Shown: in pieces, positions 11,272 to 20,728 of the stretch | Layout of the letters: each line of letters starts with the position of its first letter | Numbering within the stretch: the first letter of the stretch is position 1 | NCBI GenBank assembly: GCA_947683425.1 | Contig: CANTUQ010000051.1 | Span: forward strand, 2,604,001-2,668,000 | Length of the DNA stretch: 64,000 nucleotides | Origin: Excoecaria cochinchinensis | Taxonomy: Eukaryota > Streptophyta > Magnoliopsida > Malpighiales > Euphorbiaceae | Direction of reading: 5' to 3' | Made by a program: the position numbers and the translations under genes | Notes under the pieces: model-generated | The model's input: only the letters and a program-made list of their open reading frames with translations | The model's database searches: none | What the model was told of the DNA's origin: nothing

Positions 11272-12404
11272 GAAACACATTAGATCTCGAGGTTTGCATA
11301 GAATTTAATTGGTACTACTATATTTTATATAATCCCTTAATGTTATTATTTGTGAATAATAACCAAAATTCATTGTTGGCAATACATGAGTGTGAATGTT
11401 TATGTGTAAACATTTACTGTTACTGATATGAGATTGAGCATGTCGGACAGAGAAATAGCCCACTCATAAGGGTGTTTACCTTAGTTTTGTCAATGAGTTG
11501 GCAAAGACTAAGATGAGACGATTTTTGAACATATGAGAATGCTCGAGAGCCTGTTCAAAATAAAAGTGCCGTCTTACAGAAATTACAAGATGAGTCTTGT
11601 TAAGGTGCGAGATAAAGACATACATAAAATTGTATGCTTTGAATTGAGATCCAAAAATAAGGATTGTATGGAATCCGATGGTCAGTTATATATAACTACC
11701 ATGTTCTGTCTAAAAAGCTAGAAGAAGTCCTTAAGTAAGCGGACTAAAGTTGGGTGCTTCGGTGCATCGCAACCTTACACTTCTGTATGGTGTTTAATAT
11801 ACATATTATCGAAATGTGAGACATGTGCTCCTTTAAGGGAAGGAAAGAACACCATAACACATGTTTTATACCGTGTGTGCTTATGTGACCAAAGGGATGG
11901 GAATTTAATTATATTAATGATCTCAACTTTCCCTATTGTGAGACCCTATTTATATTTCGACCCTTAGAACCCTTAACTTATCACTGAAGTATGGTTCAAT
12001 GTGGCTAGCTTTGTTAGTTTCCAAGAGGCCCGGGAAAAATTTAGGCCTGAAGGATCTAACTAGAAAAGCGAGTTGAATTATGATGGATGGCATACAGTAA
12101 GAGGGGAAGATAGCCTTTTGATCACTTTCATAATGTTTCATGGTTCACCAGCATGCCTATTATAGTTTCTATGAGTAGAGACATAATAGTGAACACGAAA
12201 ATTGTTTTATGAGATCATGAGTTAAAACAATGAATGTGAGAAGGCAATCTAGGGTTAGACATACGTGAAAAGGAGGATCTTATTTTTCAAGACGCTATAT
12301 ATCCCTAACAGGTGTATAGCACTAGTGCTCTTGAGGTAGGCTGGTCACACAATCTATTTGCTAGTATAACTGAAGATTAAGACTGGAATACGTTCCATTA
12401 TGTA
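11272..12404 (+). other. Cop-1 3' untranslated region
   Basis: 1.1 kb between the RNase H stop and the polypurine tract. It holds no ORF with recognisable content and no tandem repeat that I can see. It is long for a Copia element. Confidence 0.5.
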
Positions 12405-12415
12405 CGAGTGGGAGA
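12405..12415 (+). other. Cop-1 polypurine tract
   Basis: gagtgggaga directly abuts the 3' LTR start (tgatagag at 12416). It is the expected plus-strand primer position. Confidence 0.75.
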
Positions 12416-12847
12416 TGATAGAGTTGGGATACGCCCATGACTGTATAATGGATTGAGTTCCAATCCAGATTAAATTGAGTTATTTGATCTGATTAAAATT
12501 ACCAAATCCTATCTCAGAAAGAGCCTGAGTTAAACTAGAGTTAGGTCTCTGGCTTTTAGGATCTCTATAAATAGAGGTGAGGTCCTCATTATTTGGTAAC
12601 GAGAAAATGTATACGCCGTAAGGCTGCTCGTTCCCACTCATAGTTTTTTGTCTTAATCTTTCAGGGGCTTTTAGATTGTGGAATAGCTACTGTTATCCCA
12701 CATGTGGATAAAAGCCAAGCCAGTGACAAAAAACAAACGGGATCCTTGTAGACGCTTCTGCAACGAGTTTCTACACTACAAGAGGTAGGTACCATTTATT
12801 ATGATACCTCCATCAAATTATATTTTTTATAATTTCCATATCCATCA
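12416..12847 (+). repeat. Cop-1 3' LTR
   Basis: 432 bp, the same length as the 5' copy with about 32 substitutions by my count and no net indel. TATA box at 12566-12573. The target duplication atatg follows at 12848. Confidence 0.92.
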
Positions 12848-12857
12848 ATATGAACAA

Positions 12858-12877
12858 AAGTGATGATGATGATGATG

Positions 12878-12908
<31 letters not shown>

Positions 12909-12931
12909 CAACAACAACAACAACAACAACA
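12858..12931. repeat. Compound GAT/AAT/AAC microsatellite
   Basis: (gat)6 runs into (aat)8 and then (aac)9, each phase differing by one base from the previous one. This is the right half of the AAT array of the Tat-4 LTR that Cop-1 split. Solo-1 has a similar (gtt)n next to its (att)n near 58198-58215, so the compound form is older than either copy. Confidence 0.85.
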
Positions 12932-13351
12932 AAAGATAAACAATCAAATAAATATACAAGAATAAAATAAAATGTGCTAAAAATATTAAATCTATTACTA
13001 AATCACATGAACATAAAAAATAAAATAATAGATCCAAAAGAAAATCTACATGATGACTACTTAATTAGAAACAAAAATTAAAACTAAAATTAAATAAAAG
13101 ATTGAGCCTAAAATATTTACCCTCAAAATTTAATGTGGTGAATGAAGTTAGGTGATCAATTGCCTTGTCTTGATTTATAAAAATAAAATATATAACAAAA
13201 TTTTATCCTAATAACAAATAATTAATTTATTTGTCTTAAGGAAAAATTGTAAAAAAAGAAGTGAAAATGCACAAGAACAAATAATTAATTTATTTGTCTC
13301 AAGAATTAACTTAAAAAATTAAAAATACTTGGGGAACTTGTTCTTGAAGAA

Positions 13352-13390
13352 GAAGAAAAAAGAAGAAGAAGAAGAAGAAGAAGAAGAGAG
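13352..13390. repeat. GAA tract in the Tat-4 LTR
   Basis: gaagaagaagaaaaaagaag followed by more gaa units. A simple sequence with no coding value. Confidence 0.85.
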
Positions 13391-13611
13391 AAAACCAATT
13401 TTTCTTAAGAAAAAAATCCCCTCTTTTCTCTCTCAAAAAACCCCTTTTACACCTCAAAATAAATCAATTTTTAATGAAAAAATTAAAACAATTTAATTCC
13501 CATTAACATAAAAAAAACACTGATAATTTGAAAGGTTGGAAGATAAAAGGGTTTAAAAATTAAATTCTACAAAAAAAATATGAAGAAAAACACTCAAAAA
13601 ACGCCCAAAGG

Positions 13612-13795
13612 GCTACTGAAGGGGTGACGGGCGTGCGGTAGGGGCAAGCGATGCCCGTCAGCGCGTCCGACGGGCATCGCAGCTCGTGGGCAATGCCCCG
13701 TGCTCACTGCGAGAGTCGCCCAGTGCGCTCCCCGCGCTACGCGAGGCGCCCGGGCGAAGGCGCGCCGCGCGCTGCCCAGGCCGACACTCTCGAAT
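13612..13795 (-). promoter_or_regulatory. GC-rich block in U3 of the Tat-4 LTR
   Basis: In an otherwise AT-rich LTR this block is GC- and CpG-rich, with repeated gacgggc/gcccgtc words (gacgggcgtgcgg, gatgcccgtcag, gacgggcatcg). The other LTR has the diverged counterpart at 22690-22925 and Solo-1 at 56828-56945. Tat-1 and Tat-3 LTRs have like blocks at the same relative place, upstream of the TATA box. The ORFs here are composition artefacts. Confidence 0.5.
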
Positions 13796-14036
13796 TTTTT
13801 TTTTTTTTTTTTTAAATTAAAATTTTTGCTAAAATACTATAATTTCAAAACTCACTTTTTTTCTTAAAATAATTTTTTTAAAATATTTTTTAAAACCCAT
13901 TTTTATTTATTTTTAATAAATTAATTTGACAAGGAAATCATCACTTCCAACTTTCATTTTTGGCCTATAAACAGACACATTTAATTTCATCGTTGGGTAA
14001 TCCTGATTTAGGCTGCCTCGGGACCCGGTGTCTATA

Positions 14037-14054
14037 GTTGCCCCCAATTTTGGG
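14037..14054 (-). other. Tat-4 polypurine tract
   Basis: Plus strand gttgcccccaattttggg reads CCCAAAATTGGGGGCAAC next to the 3' LTR. The same sequence abuts the 3' LTR of Tat-3 (25636-25653) and Tat-5 (30463-30480). The G-run is the likely plus-strand primer. It is embedded in an inverted repeat, CCCCAA-TT-TTGGGG. Confidence 0.6.
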
Positions 14055-14139
14055 GAGGCTAGTGCATGGGTGCCTAGGTGAGCCAAAATCAGAAAAAGGA
14101 AAGAAGCGCGTACCTGAGGCGGTCGTCTTTTCGGACTGG

Positions 14140-14870
14140 ACGATGTTGTTGTGGTGGTTGTTGCCAGCTTGTCGGCATATTGTCCTTTGTTGAAGCGATA
14201 GTGTTGTGATCGTGCTAACCCTCCGTAGAGTGGTAGTGCTATCATCGTGCCAACCCTTCTGAAGTGGTGGTGCAGTGGTCATGCTAACCTTCCGTAGAAT
14301 GGTAGTGCCGCCATTGTGCTAACCCTTCTACAGTGGTAGTGCCTTGGTCATGCTAACCCTACTGAGGTTTGAAGTAGTAGTGCCGTGATCATGCTAACCT
14401 TCCGTAGAATGGTAGTGCCATCATCGTGCTAACCCTTCCGAAGTGGTCGTGCTAACCTTCCATGGATTGGTAGTACCGCCATCATTCTAACTCTTCTAAG
14501 ATTTGAAGTAGTAGTGCCGTGATCGTGCTAACCTTTCGTAGAATGGTATTGCCATCATCGTGTTAACCCTTTCGAAGTGGTAGTGCCGTGGTCGTGCTAA
14601 CCTTCCGTGGAATGGTAGCGCCACCATCATGCTAACCCTTCTGAGATTTGAAGTAGTAGTGCCGTGATCATGCTAACCTTCCGTAGAATGGTATTGCTAT
14701 CATCGTGCTAACCCTTTCGAAGTGGTAGTGCCGTGGTCGTGCTAACCTTCCGTGGAATGGTAGTGCCGCCATCATGCTAACCCTTCTGAGATTTGAAGTA
14801 GTAGTGTCATGATCGTGCTAACCTTCCGTAGAATGGTATTATCGTCATCGTGCTAACCCTTCTTAGATGT
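14140..14870. repeat. Tandem repeat array in the Tat-4 3' untranslated region
   Basis: Imperfect ~48-bp units (..gtgctaacccttccgtagaatggtagtgcc..) are grouped into a higher-order period. The marker gaagtagtag recurs at 14371, 14505, 14650 and 14795, spacings 134, 145 and 145. Tandem repeats between integrase and the 3' LTR are a known trait of Tat elements and have been proposed as seeds of satellites. Confidence 0.85.
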
Positions 14871-15510
14871 GAAGCGGTGCCCTCTGTGAGCCCTTTGGTT
14901 GATTGCCTCCTGAGAGGTCTTTAGTTGATTGCCCCCTGAGAGGTCTTTGGTTGATGCTTGGATTGATGTTTGAATTGATGTTTGGATTGATGTCGTCACT
15001 CGCCTTCTGCCGGTGTCCGTATCGAATCTCTCTTACTATAAAATTGAAAAACCAAATATGCAGGAAAAATAGTGAGCATGCACGTGAAATGCATGGGTTA
15101 TGCAGAAATGTAGGATAAGAATTCATCTAAGTGGACTTAGAGATGATAGCCGGTCTGGCTGTAATTTATGATAGGATCGATGCCCGTTGGAAGCTGCTTT
15201 TGAATTTCATGCATTTGGGATGCAAGGTTCTCATCTGATACTTGTAGTCATTTTTTTTTAAGGTAGTACGTCCCTTATGGATTTTTACACTAGCTTTTTT
15301 AGCAAGAAATGCATCCTTTACGGATTTTCACATAACCCTGTGCCTTATTTTTGCCTGGAATGGACCCAACCCAATCCAGCGGCTTTTCTTTTCTTTTTTT
15401 TTTCTTGAAGGATAGACTGCTTATTTCCAGGTCTTCACCCTATCCCTTTGCCTAACTTTTGCTTAGAGCGCTAATTACGGTTTCATCTCTAACGGCTCTT
15501 TTTTTTGCAG
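14871..15510 (-). other. Tat-4 3' untranslated region, rest
   Basis: It starts with short repeats: a ~24-bp unit (gaggtctttggttgattgcc) three times at 14890-14960 and a ~14-bp unit (ggattgatgttt) at 14957-14992. From about 15250 it aligns with Tat-5 31450-31735 and Tat-3 42515-42760 (..gtccctta/gtggattttcaca..cctggaatg.acccaacccaatccagcggctttt..). The alignment stops at the T-tract 15495-15506. Confidence 0.6.
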
Positions 15511-15737
15511 ATTGTAAAGGAGGCTGAAGCTGTTGCTAAAAATCTTTCAGGCGTGATCGGCATGTACTTATGTCTTAGATCATGGTTGTATGAGCTTAAA
15601 TCTTATCATGAAAGGTGCTGTAGAATTGGTTTCACAGTTGATAAAAGAATGCATCAGCTGAAGGGCCCGAGTAGCGAGAAAAGCAGAGGCCAGATAGTAA
15701 CAATTGCTACCTTCATGTCGGAACTAGACAACTTTGA
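15511..15737 (+). pseudogene. Exon-like captured fragment, unidentified host gene
   Basis: A T-tract ending ttttttgcag (15501-15510) looks like a splice acceptor. It is followed by a 227-nt open stretch in good codon register, starting IVKEAEAVAKNLSG and ending FMSELDNF, before a donor-like gtatgc at 15738. In-frame stop TGA is at 15748-15750. Neither Tat-5 nor Tat-3 has anything like it at this spot; they go straight from the T-tract to sequence that Tat-4 resumes at about 15770. It runs antisense to the element. The protein is soluble-looking, with no motif I can name. I do not recognise the gene; a captured host exon is inference. Confidence 0.45.
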
Positions 15738-15969
15738 GTATGCAAAATGAACTACTCTGACCACATCAATATTGCATAAATGCATATGTTTCAATTTGAT
15801 TTCATAACACATGATCATTATTTGGCGTTAACTCAAATAATATAAGGCCTCATCTAATCTCGGGATAAATTTTAAAATCATCAAACTCCTGTTATCAACC
15901 AACTCTCTCAGGTTTCATGGTTGAAAATTTTCTCTCTGCCCTTAATTTTTGCCTAGGATGCTCTTTTTT

Positions 15970-16868
15970 CTGTTTTTTTTCTGAAGTAAATTCTAGATGC
16001 AACGTTGGGGACGAGCTCAACTCAAATGCATAAATGTACTTGTGACTCCCTGCTTGAAGCTCAAGAAACACCATATGCCTCTTCCTACATACCGAACCTT
16101 ATTAAAAGGTCATTTCCACTGATTAGATAAGACAGAACCAAGAATCAAAAGGTCTTACTTTGGTTGTAACGTTAGGCTTAGGTAGATGGCTATCAAAAGA
16201 GGATCAGGTTGCTAGAGAAAAATGGCCGTAATATTTACTCGACTGATGGTAGGACCATTCTTAGCTCAATTGCGTACTATAAAGCTATTCTTGAATTTGG
16301 GTTTGATAATCCTTTAGCTCATCAAGCTCAGAATAATGATTAAATTAAAAAGATAACCACAGAAACTCATCAAGGGGTTACTAACTTGAGCTCTACTTCT
16401 TTTTTCTTTTTTTTCATTGCTTTTTTTTCTTTTTTTTTCGCCAGCTCATGTCTTTGCGCATGACTAAAACCCTCTTCCCGAAGTGTAAACTTATCCTTAT
16501 CAAGGCAATTTTTGATAACCCAAAGAATTGTCAATGATGTAGTTCTTACTAGAGCGGCCATTTTTCTAAGGGGAGATAAAAATCATTTTAGGCGAAGGAT
16601 AGTTTCAACATGTGTAACAACAAAATTGGTACACAATTAACATACCCGCATAAAGGCTCAACGGGCTAGCAAGTGATTGCGAAATAAAGGTAGAAAATAG
16701 TCATTTAGACAACTATATAAAGAAGGGTTGCCTAAATCATTTTCTAGGTTCCGTCTTATCCAGGGATCGCTTTAACGGGTAATCAGAAAGTTTCTAGTAC
16801 TCTTAGTGAGTTTTCATCCAATCCCCTAATTGCAACTAGTTTTTTTCTCACTACTTTCTATTTTTATT
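15970..16868. other. Foreign segment replacing Tat-4 pol
   Basis: Tat-4 aligns with Tat-5 up to about 15968 (equivalent to 32045, just beyond the integrase stop) and again from about 16869 (equivalent to 35299, upstream of RT). The ~3.25 kb of RT to integrase in Tat-5 is replaced by ~0.9 kb with no similarity to any element here. It holds an open stretch at 16182-16343 and a plausible acceptor at 16435-16444 (ttttcgccag). It may be captured host DNA or filler from a repair event. I cannot identify its source. Confidence 0.55.
16182..16343 (+). pseudogene. Exon-like ORF within the foreign segment
   Basis: After ..gttaggcttag (possible acceptor, ending 16181) a 53-codon open stretch runs to TAA at 16341, starting VDGYQKRIRLLEKNG and ending FDNPLAHQAQNND. 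Composition is ordinary protein-like, unlike the low-complexity ORFs elsewhere. It lacks an ATG start, as an internal or last exon would. I do not recognise the family. It lies on the same strand as the 15511-15737 piece, so both could come from one gene. Confidence 0.35.
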
Positions 16869-17149
16869 TTTAGCTCTCAAAATTTTTCCTCTCTTCAATA
16901 GTTATATCAGATGCTATCAATATTTTCTTTGGGTTTTCCAAAGTTTCGAGATTAAATGTAATCGTATTAATTGAATTAATATCAAAAAAAAGAATGCATT
17001 GTCATAATGAGAAATGAAATCATCAGAGATACTATACAAACACGCAAGATTGCTCATTTTATTGAAATGACCAACATTGCAAATATTGTCATAAAAAGTT
17101 CTTAGAATAAAAAACAACTAAAAAATATCATCTTCTCCTCCGATCACAT
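16869..17149 (-). pseudogene. Tat-4 protease-RT linker remnant
   Basis: The minus-strand ORF 17117-16917 reads LFYDN.CNV-like text with NLACLYSISDDFISH, matching Tat-5 35550-35350 (FAYLCDLSDDFIPRD) and the following DNA up to ..gttatatcagatgctatcaat. The join to gag at about 17110-17150 skips ~1.5 kb present in Tat-5 (35575-37120), so the protease and G-patch are deleted. Confidence 0.65.
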
Positions 17150-18528
17150 TCATGGTGGGGGGACTGCATTATAGCCTGCCCTCTTCTTCTTGTCTCTCTT
17201 CTCAGGGTCAGTGATCTCCTTGGAATCGATAAGATCTTGAATTTTGTTCCTCAAGGTTCGGCAGTAATCTGTTAAATGCCCAGTGTGCTGATGGTAAGCG
17301 CAGTATTGATCATCTCTATGCCCCGGCTTTCCTTGATTCATGGCTGGCCTTGGTGGCAATGGTCTCAGCTTGCCTTCCTTTGTTAATTTCTCCAATACCC
17401 AAGACAAAGGGCGGCCCAAATTAGAGTAGTACCTCGGCCGCTAAAACCTCAGCCGTCGTAGCACTTTTATTATTATTGCTTCCAGGACTGCCTGATTTGT
17501 ACCCTAATTGGTTGCCATAACCTTTGCCAGCAAAGTTATTTTGGCTTGCTTTCTTTGCTAGGTAAGCCCCCTCAGCCTCCATAGCAATGTCCTTAAGTGA
17601 CTCCCAGTCTCTGAGCCCCTTAAAGCTGAGCAAGTCCCTCAAGTAACGACAAGAGTTCCTAATAAATAGCCAGATTTGGTCAGCAGTGTCAGGCTTTCTC
17701 TTCATCTCCATGACCTTATTTCTCCATCTTGTAAGGTATTCATGGAATGACTCATCATTCTTTTGCTATAAAAGCTCGAGGTCCTTTAAGATGACCTCCA
17801 TTCTGGTGCTGCAGTCATACTGCTTCATAAACTCCTCAGTCAAAAGGTCCCAATCTTCCTTGGACCTCCTGTCTAACCCATGGTACCAGTCCACAGCCGA
17901 ACCCACCAGACTAAGGCAGAAATATTCCACCTTCTGTTTCTTGGTCAACCCTGTTCCTTTCATCACCAGGGTATATTGCTTAATATGTGCAGATGGATCC
18001 GAAGTACCATCGAACTTTGGCAGCTCAAGCATCTTAAATCTTTGGGACAATAACTCTTCAACCCCCAGATCTCTATCTTTGGGGTTGATCCCCTTTCCGG
18101 CAGATAGCAAGCGGGTAATTGCCTCAATCTGTTGCCTCATCCCTCTCATTGCCTCATCTTCTGCCCTGGGTGCTCTACCCCTCACAACTTAAGGCGCTAT
18201 TGCCTCCTGATCTCTGTCCTCCATTACAAAGTCCTCCTCAGGATTGGGGATCCTTGCCCTTCTTGGCTCAATTAGCACTAAAGCTCCATGCTCATTGATG
18301 GGTTGGTGGACAACATTATCAATAAAAGGAGCCTCCTCGCGAGCAGGCGGTTCACCTTGCCCCCCCAGTATGGACTATCGGTGGTTGTGGAGCAGCAGGT
18401 GGTTGTGCAGTAGGAGGATGAGCAACCCTATCGGCCATGGCGCTTATCATTTCTAACATTCGCCTCTCAAAATCCTCTGGTCTCCTAGCAAGGTCTTGAG
18501 TGGTTAAAGCTCCAGCCTCCTCTGCCAT
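17150..18528 (-). pseudogene. Tat-4 gag, frameshifted
   Basis: The ATG at 18526-18528 opens MAEEAGALTTQDLARRPEDF. A run of seven Cs (18360-18366) adds a base and shifts the frame. The central part (18185-17766) has LGVEELLSQRFKMLELPKFDGTSDPSAHIKQY, the retrotransposon Gag core, then RRSKEDWDLLTEEFMKQYDCSTRMEV. The C-terminal part (17419-17150) has a knuckle-like CAYHQHTGHLTDYC (C-x2-H-x4-H-x4-C). It lines up with Tat-5 gag throughout. Frame changes near 18360, 17765-17711 and 17420 disable it. Confidence 0.85.
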
Positions 18529-19435
18529 TAATGATTATATGGATGATTCCTTGGTCGTTGAGAGCGATTTAAAATTCTAATCAGACACTAATTCTGTCAA
18601 CCCAAGGGGCAAATCTATCCTCACCAGCCGACCGTCAGAACCCCTAGTCCACTTAGGTGAATCTATGATGGCTGAAAGATTTGAACTGTTAGAATGATGC
18701 ATGAATGATATATATAATGCATAATCGTATTGATGCAGCATAGACAATCACATACAAGCAAGTAGATCCTTCTAACGTTGTTGCTCCCACACACGAGGTA
18801 GTGTAGTCTCTTTCCTAGGTGGGCTTGACCCATTGGTCAGCAGGGAACCCAATGGGTGCGTATCATGCGTGGTGGGAAATTAGCAGCATAACACTCTTAA
18901 TTTAAAGCACATGCTTATAAGTTTTGGCCATTATATATTTGGACATTTTAAACAGACTAAAAATGGGCCCACCGGGGCATGAAAGCCTTTAATGGGTGTC
19001 CAGTTAATATGTTTGAATTTGTTCAATATATAAAGGCCCACGTAGCAAGCACATTGTTAGGGTGCATATCACCTAGTGGAGGTTTTTATTGCCATTATAT
19101 GAGATTTAGTCAAAGGTAGTGATACTTTAGGGCTACCCAAGCATAATCCCTGCCAACGGGTCTAGCTCATCATGAGCATAACGACCGATTGGGTCTCTAA
19201 TTGATATACCATAAGGTACGAGGCTTGGGCTAGTGATTATCCTTAACACTTCCCCACATTAAGTGAACGTAGGGTTGTACTTCGGGAATACACCGGGGTT
19301 AACAAAGGGACAAAACTAGCCTAATTCTAAGGCTCTAGCATGGATGCAATGCAATTGTTTGAAAAGCGATAGAATTTTCATTTTAAAAACCCAATTATAT
19401 TATTAACCAAGACAGTTTTGGAGCAAAGTTTCAAA
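18529..19435 (-). other. Tat-4 5' leader
   Basis: 907 bp between gag and primer site, with no ORF. It is co-linear with the other Tat leaders. The conserved block is at 19130-19318 (gggctacccaagcataatccc ... cgaccgattgggtc ... gggacaaaac). Confidence 0.7.
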
Positions 19436-19454
19436 GTCCCCAGTGGAGTCGCCA
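19436..19454 (-). other. Tat-4 primer binding site (tRNA-Arg)
   Basis: Plus strand gtccccagtggagtcgcca, identical to the Tat-1 site, one base from the LTR start at 19456. It matches the 3' end of plant tRNA-Arg plus CCA. Confidence 0.85.
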
Positions 19455-20588
19455 CTGTGACGCGCGCCGGCCCCAATCAATTCCCGAAAAGCCGCTTTTA
19501 GGGCTTGAGAGGGGTTTGCGTCTTTTGATTTTGGGCAATCATGAGATATTTTGGACACCACTTTCCAATAGAACACTAGAATGAAGCCTTTAGGCACTTT
19601 TGAGGTATTTTGGAGTTGCCACCCAATTTACAAAAAATTGAGAAAGTTCGTCTAACCTCGGAGGTCTTAAACCAGAAAGGTGCTCGGAACTTCACTCTTA
19701 TTAATGCCTTAAGTTAAGTTATAAATGAGTTTTTAGCAATTAAAATTCCATCTCTCATCTCACGCGATCATGCAATAAATTTAAAGCGCATTTTAAGCAT
19801 TTTTGGAAAAGCAATAAAGAAAACAATAAATAATGTGATAAAAAATTACAAGTGAGAAAAATGGGACAGAACAATTCCCCAAAATAAAAAGGTATAAATA
19901 AATAAAATAATTTCCCCAAAATTAATTACAAGGGCCCGAAATAAATACTACACAAGAAGAATAAAATAAAAGACATCATACATAAATTGGGACGTTTATT
20001 AGGAATATTGGTTCCCTCATTTTTACTTTAGAAAATCGAAAAGTTATTTGTTGTATGCTTGGGAAAAATCGGAATGAGTGATCCCATTTTAAAAGAATTA
20101 ACTCTTCCTTTTAAAGGTTAATTTTTATTGGTTGAAATTAGGACATTAGTCCCATTTTATTAGAAAACCCCAATTTATTAATATAAACTTTATGTGATTT
20201 TTTAATTAGCGTGTATAAAAATAAATTAACTTATTACAAATTACATCAAATAAAATAATAATAAAAAATAATAAAATGCTAAAAAAAGACAAATTCCATC
20301 AAAATGATGTCTTCAAATCTCTATGGGCTCTCACTTGGCATTGGAAAAGTTCACACATAAAAAATATTGAAAATAAAACAAACACAAATAAAAAGTGATT
20401 TTAGTGATAAAAAAAATAAATTTAAACATATAACATGTAAAAATGAATTAAAATAAATAAAATAAAATGCATCATGTATGACAAATCAATTAAATGACAT
20501 AATAAAAATATGCAACTTAACATATTAACCATTCAACATGCATAAAAAGCATAAATGATAAAAATAATAATAATAATAACTATAAGCA

Positions 20589-20664
<76 letters not shown>

Positions 20665-20728
20665 GAAGAAGAAGAAGAATAAGAATAAGAATAATAAGAA
20701 TAATAAGAATAATAAAACAAAAGTAATA

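Larger units (their letters stand above)
4908..12847 (+). mobile_element. Cop-1, full-length degenerate Ty1/Copia element
   Basis: There are two 432-bp LTRs (4908-5339, 12416-12847), each starting tgatagagttggg and ending tccatca. The perfect 5-bp target duplication atatg is at 4903-4907 and 12848-12852. A tRNA-iMet primer site follows the left LTR, and a purine tract precedes the right LTR. Order of domains is gag, protease, integrase, RT, RNase H, which defines Copia. I counted about 32 mismatches between the LTRs, so it is not recent. Stops and frameshifts run through every domain, so it is not autonomous. It inserted in the AT-rich repeat of the Tat-4 LTR. Confidence 0.92.
3324..14036 (-). 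repeat. Tat-4 3' LTR, split by Cop-1
   Basis: The ends are tgtgacgcacgcc (3324) and ggtgtctata (14036). Removing Cop-1 and its duplicated 5 bp leaves about 2768 bp. Within it lie a U5 repeat region (3324-3560), an AAT microsatellite (4438-4902), a donor-like motif with plus-strand atttaccctc (13115-13124), GA-rich tracts and a GC-rich block (13612-13790). It aligns with the 5' LTR at 19456 through ...aaaacaaaagtaata (4729 against 20728) and again from aaaaaattaaaaca (13476). The ~800 bp between are missing from the other copy. Confidence 0.8.

Noticed and set aside
14140..14870. Possible centromeric satellite
   Set aside because: Only ~0.7 kb and bounded by Tat-4 sequence; better explained as an element-internal array.
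17686..18192. 168-aa plus-strand ORF, and similar plus-strand ORFs at 35567, 36615, 38153, 32709 and 33730
   Set aside because: Antisense shadows of the Tat gag and pol frames.
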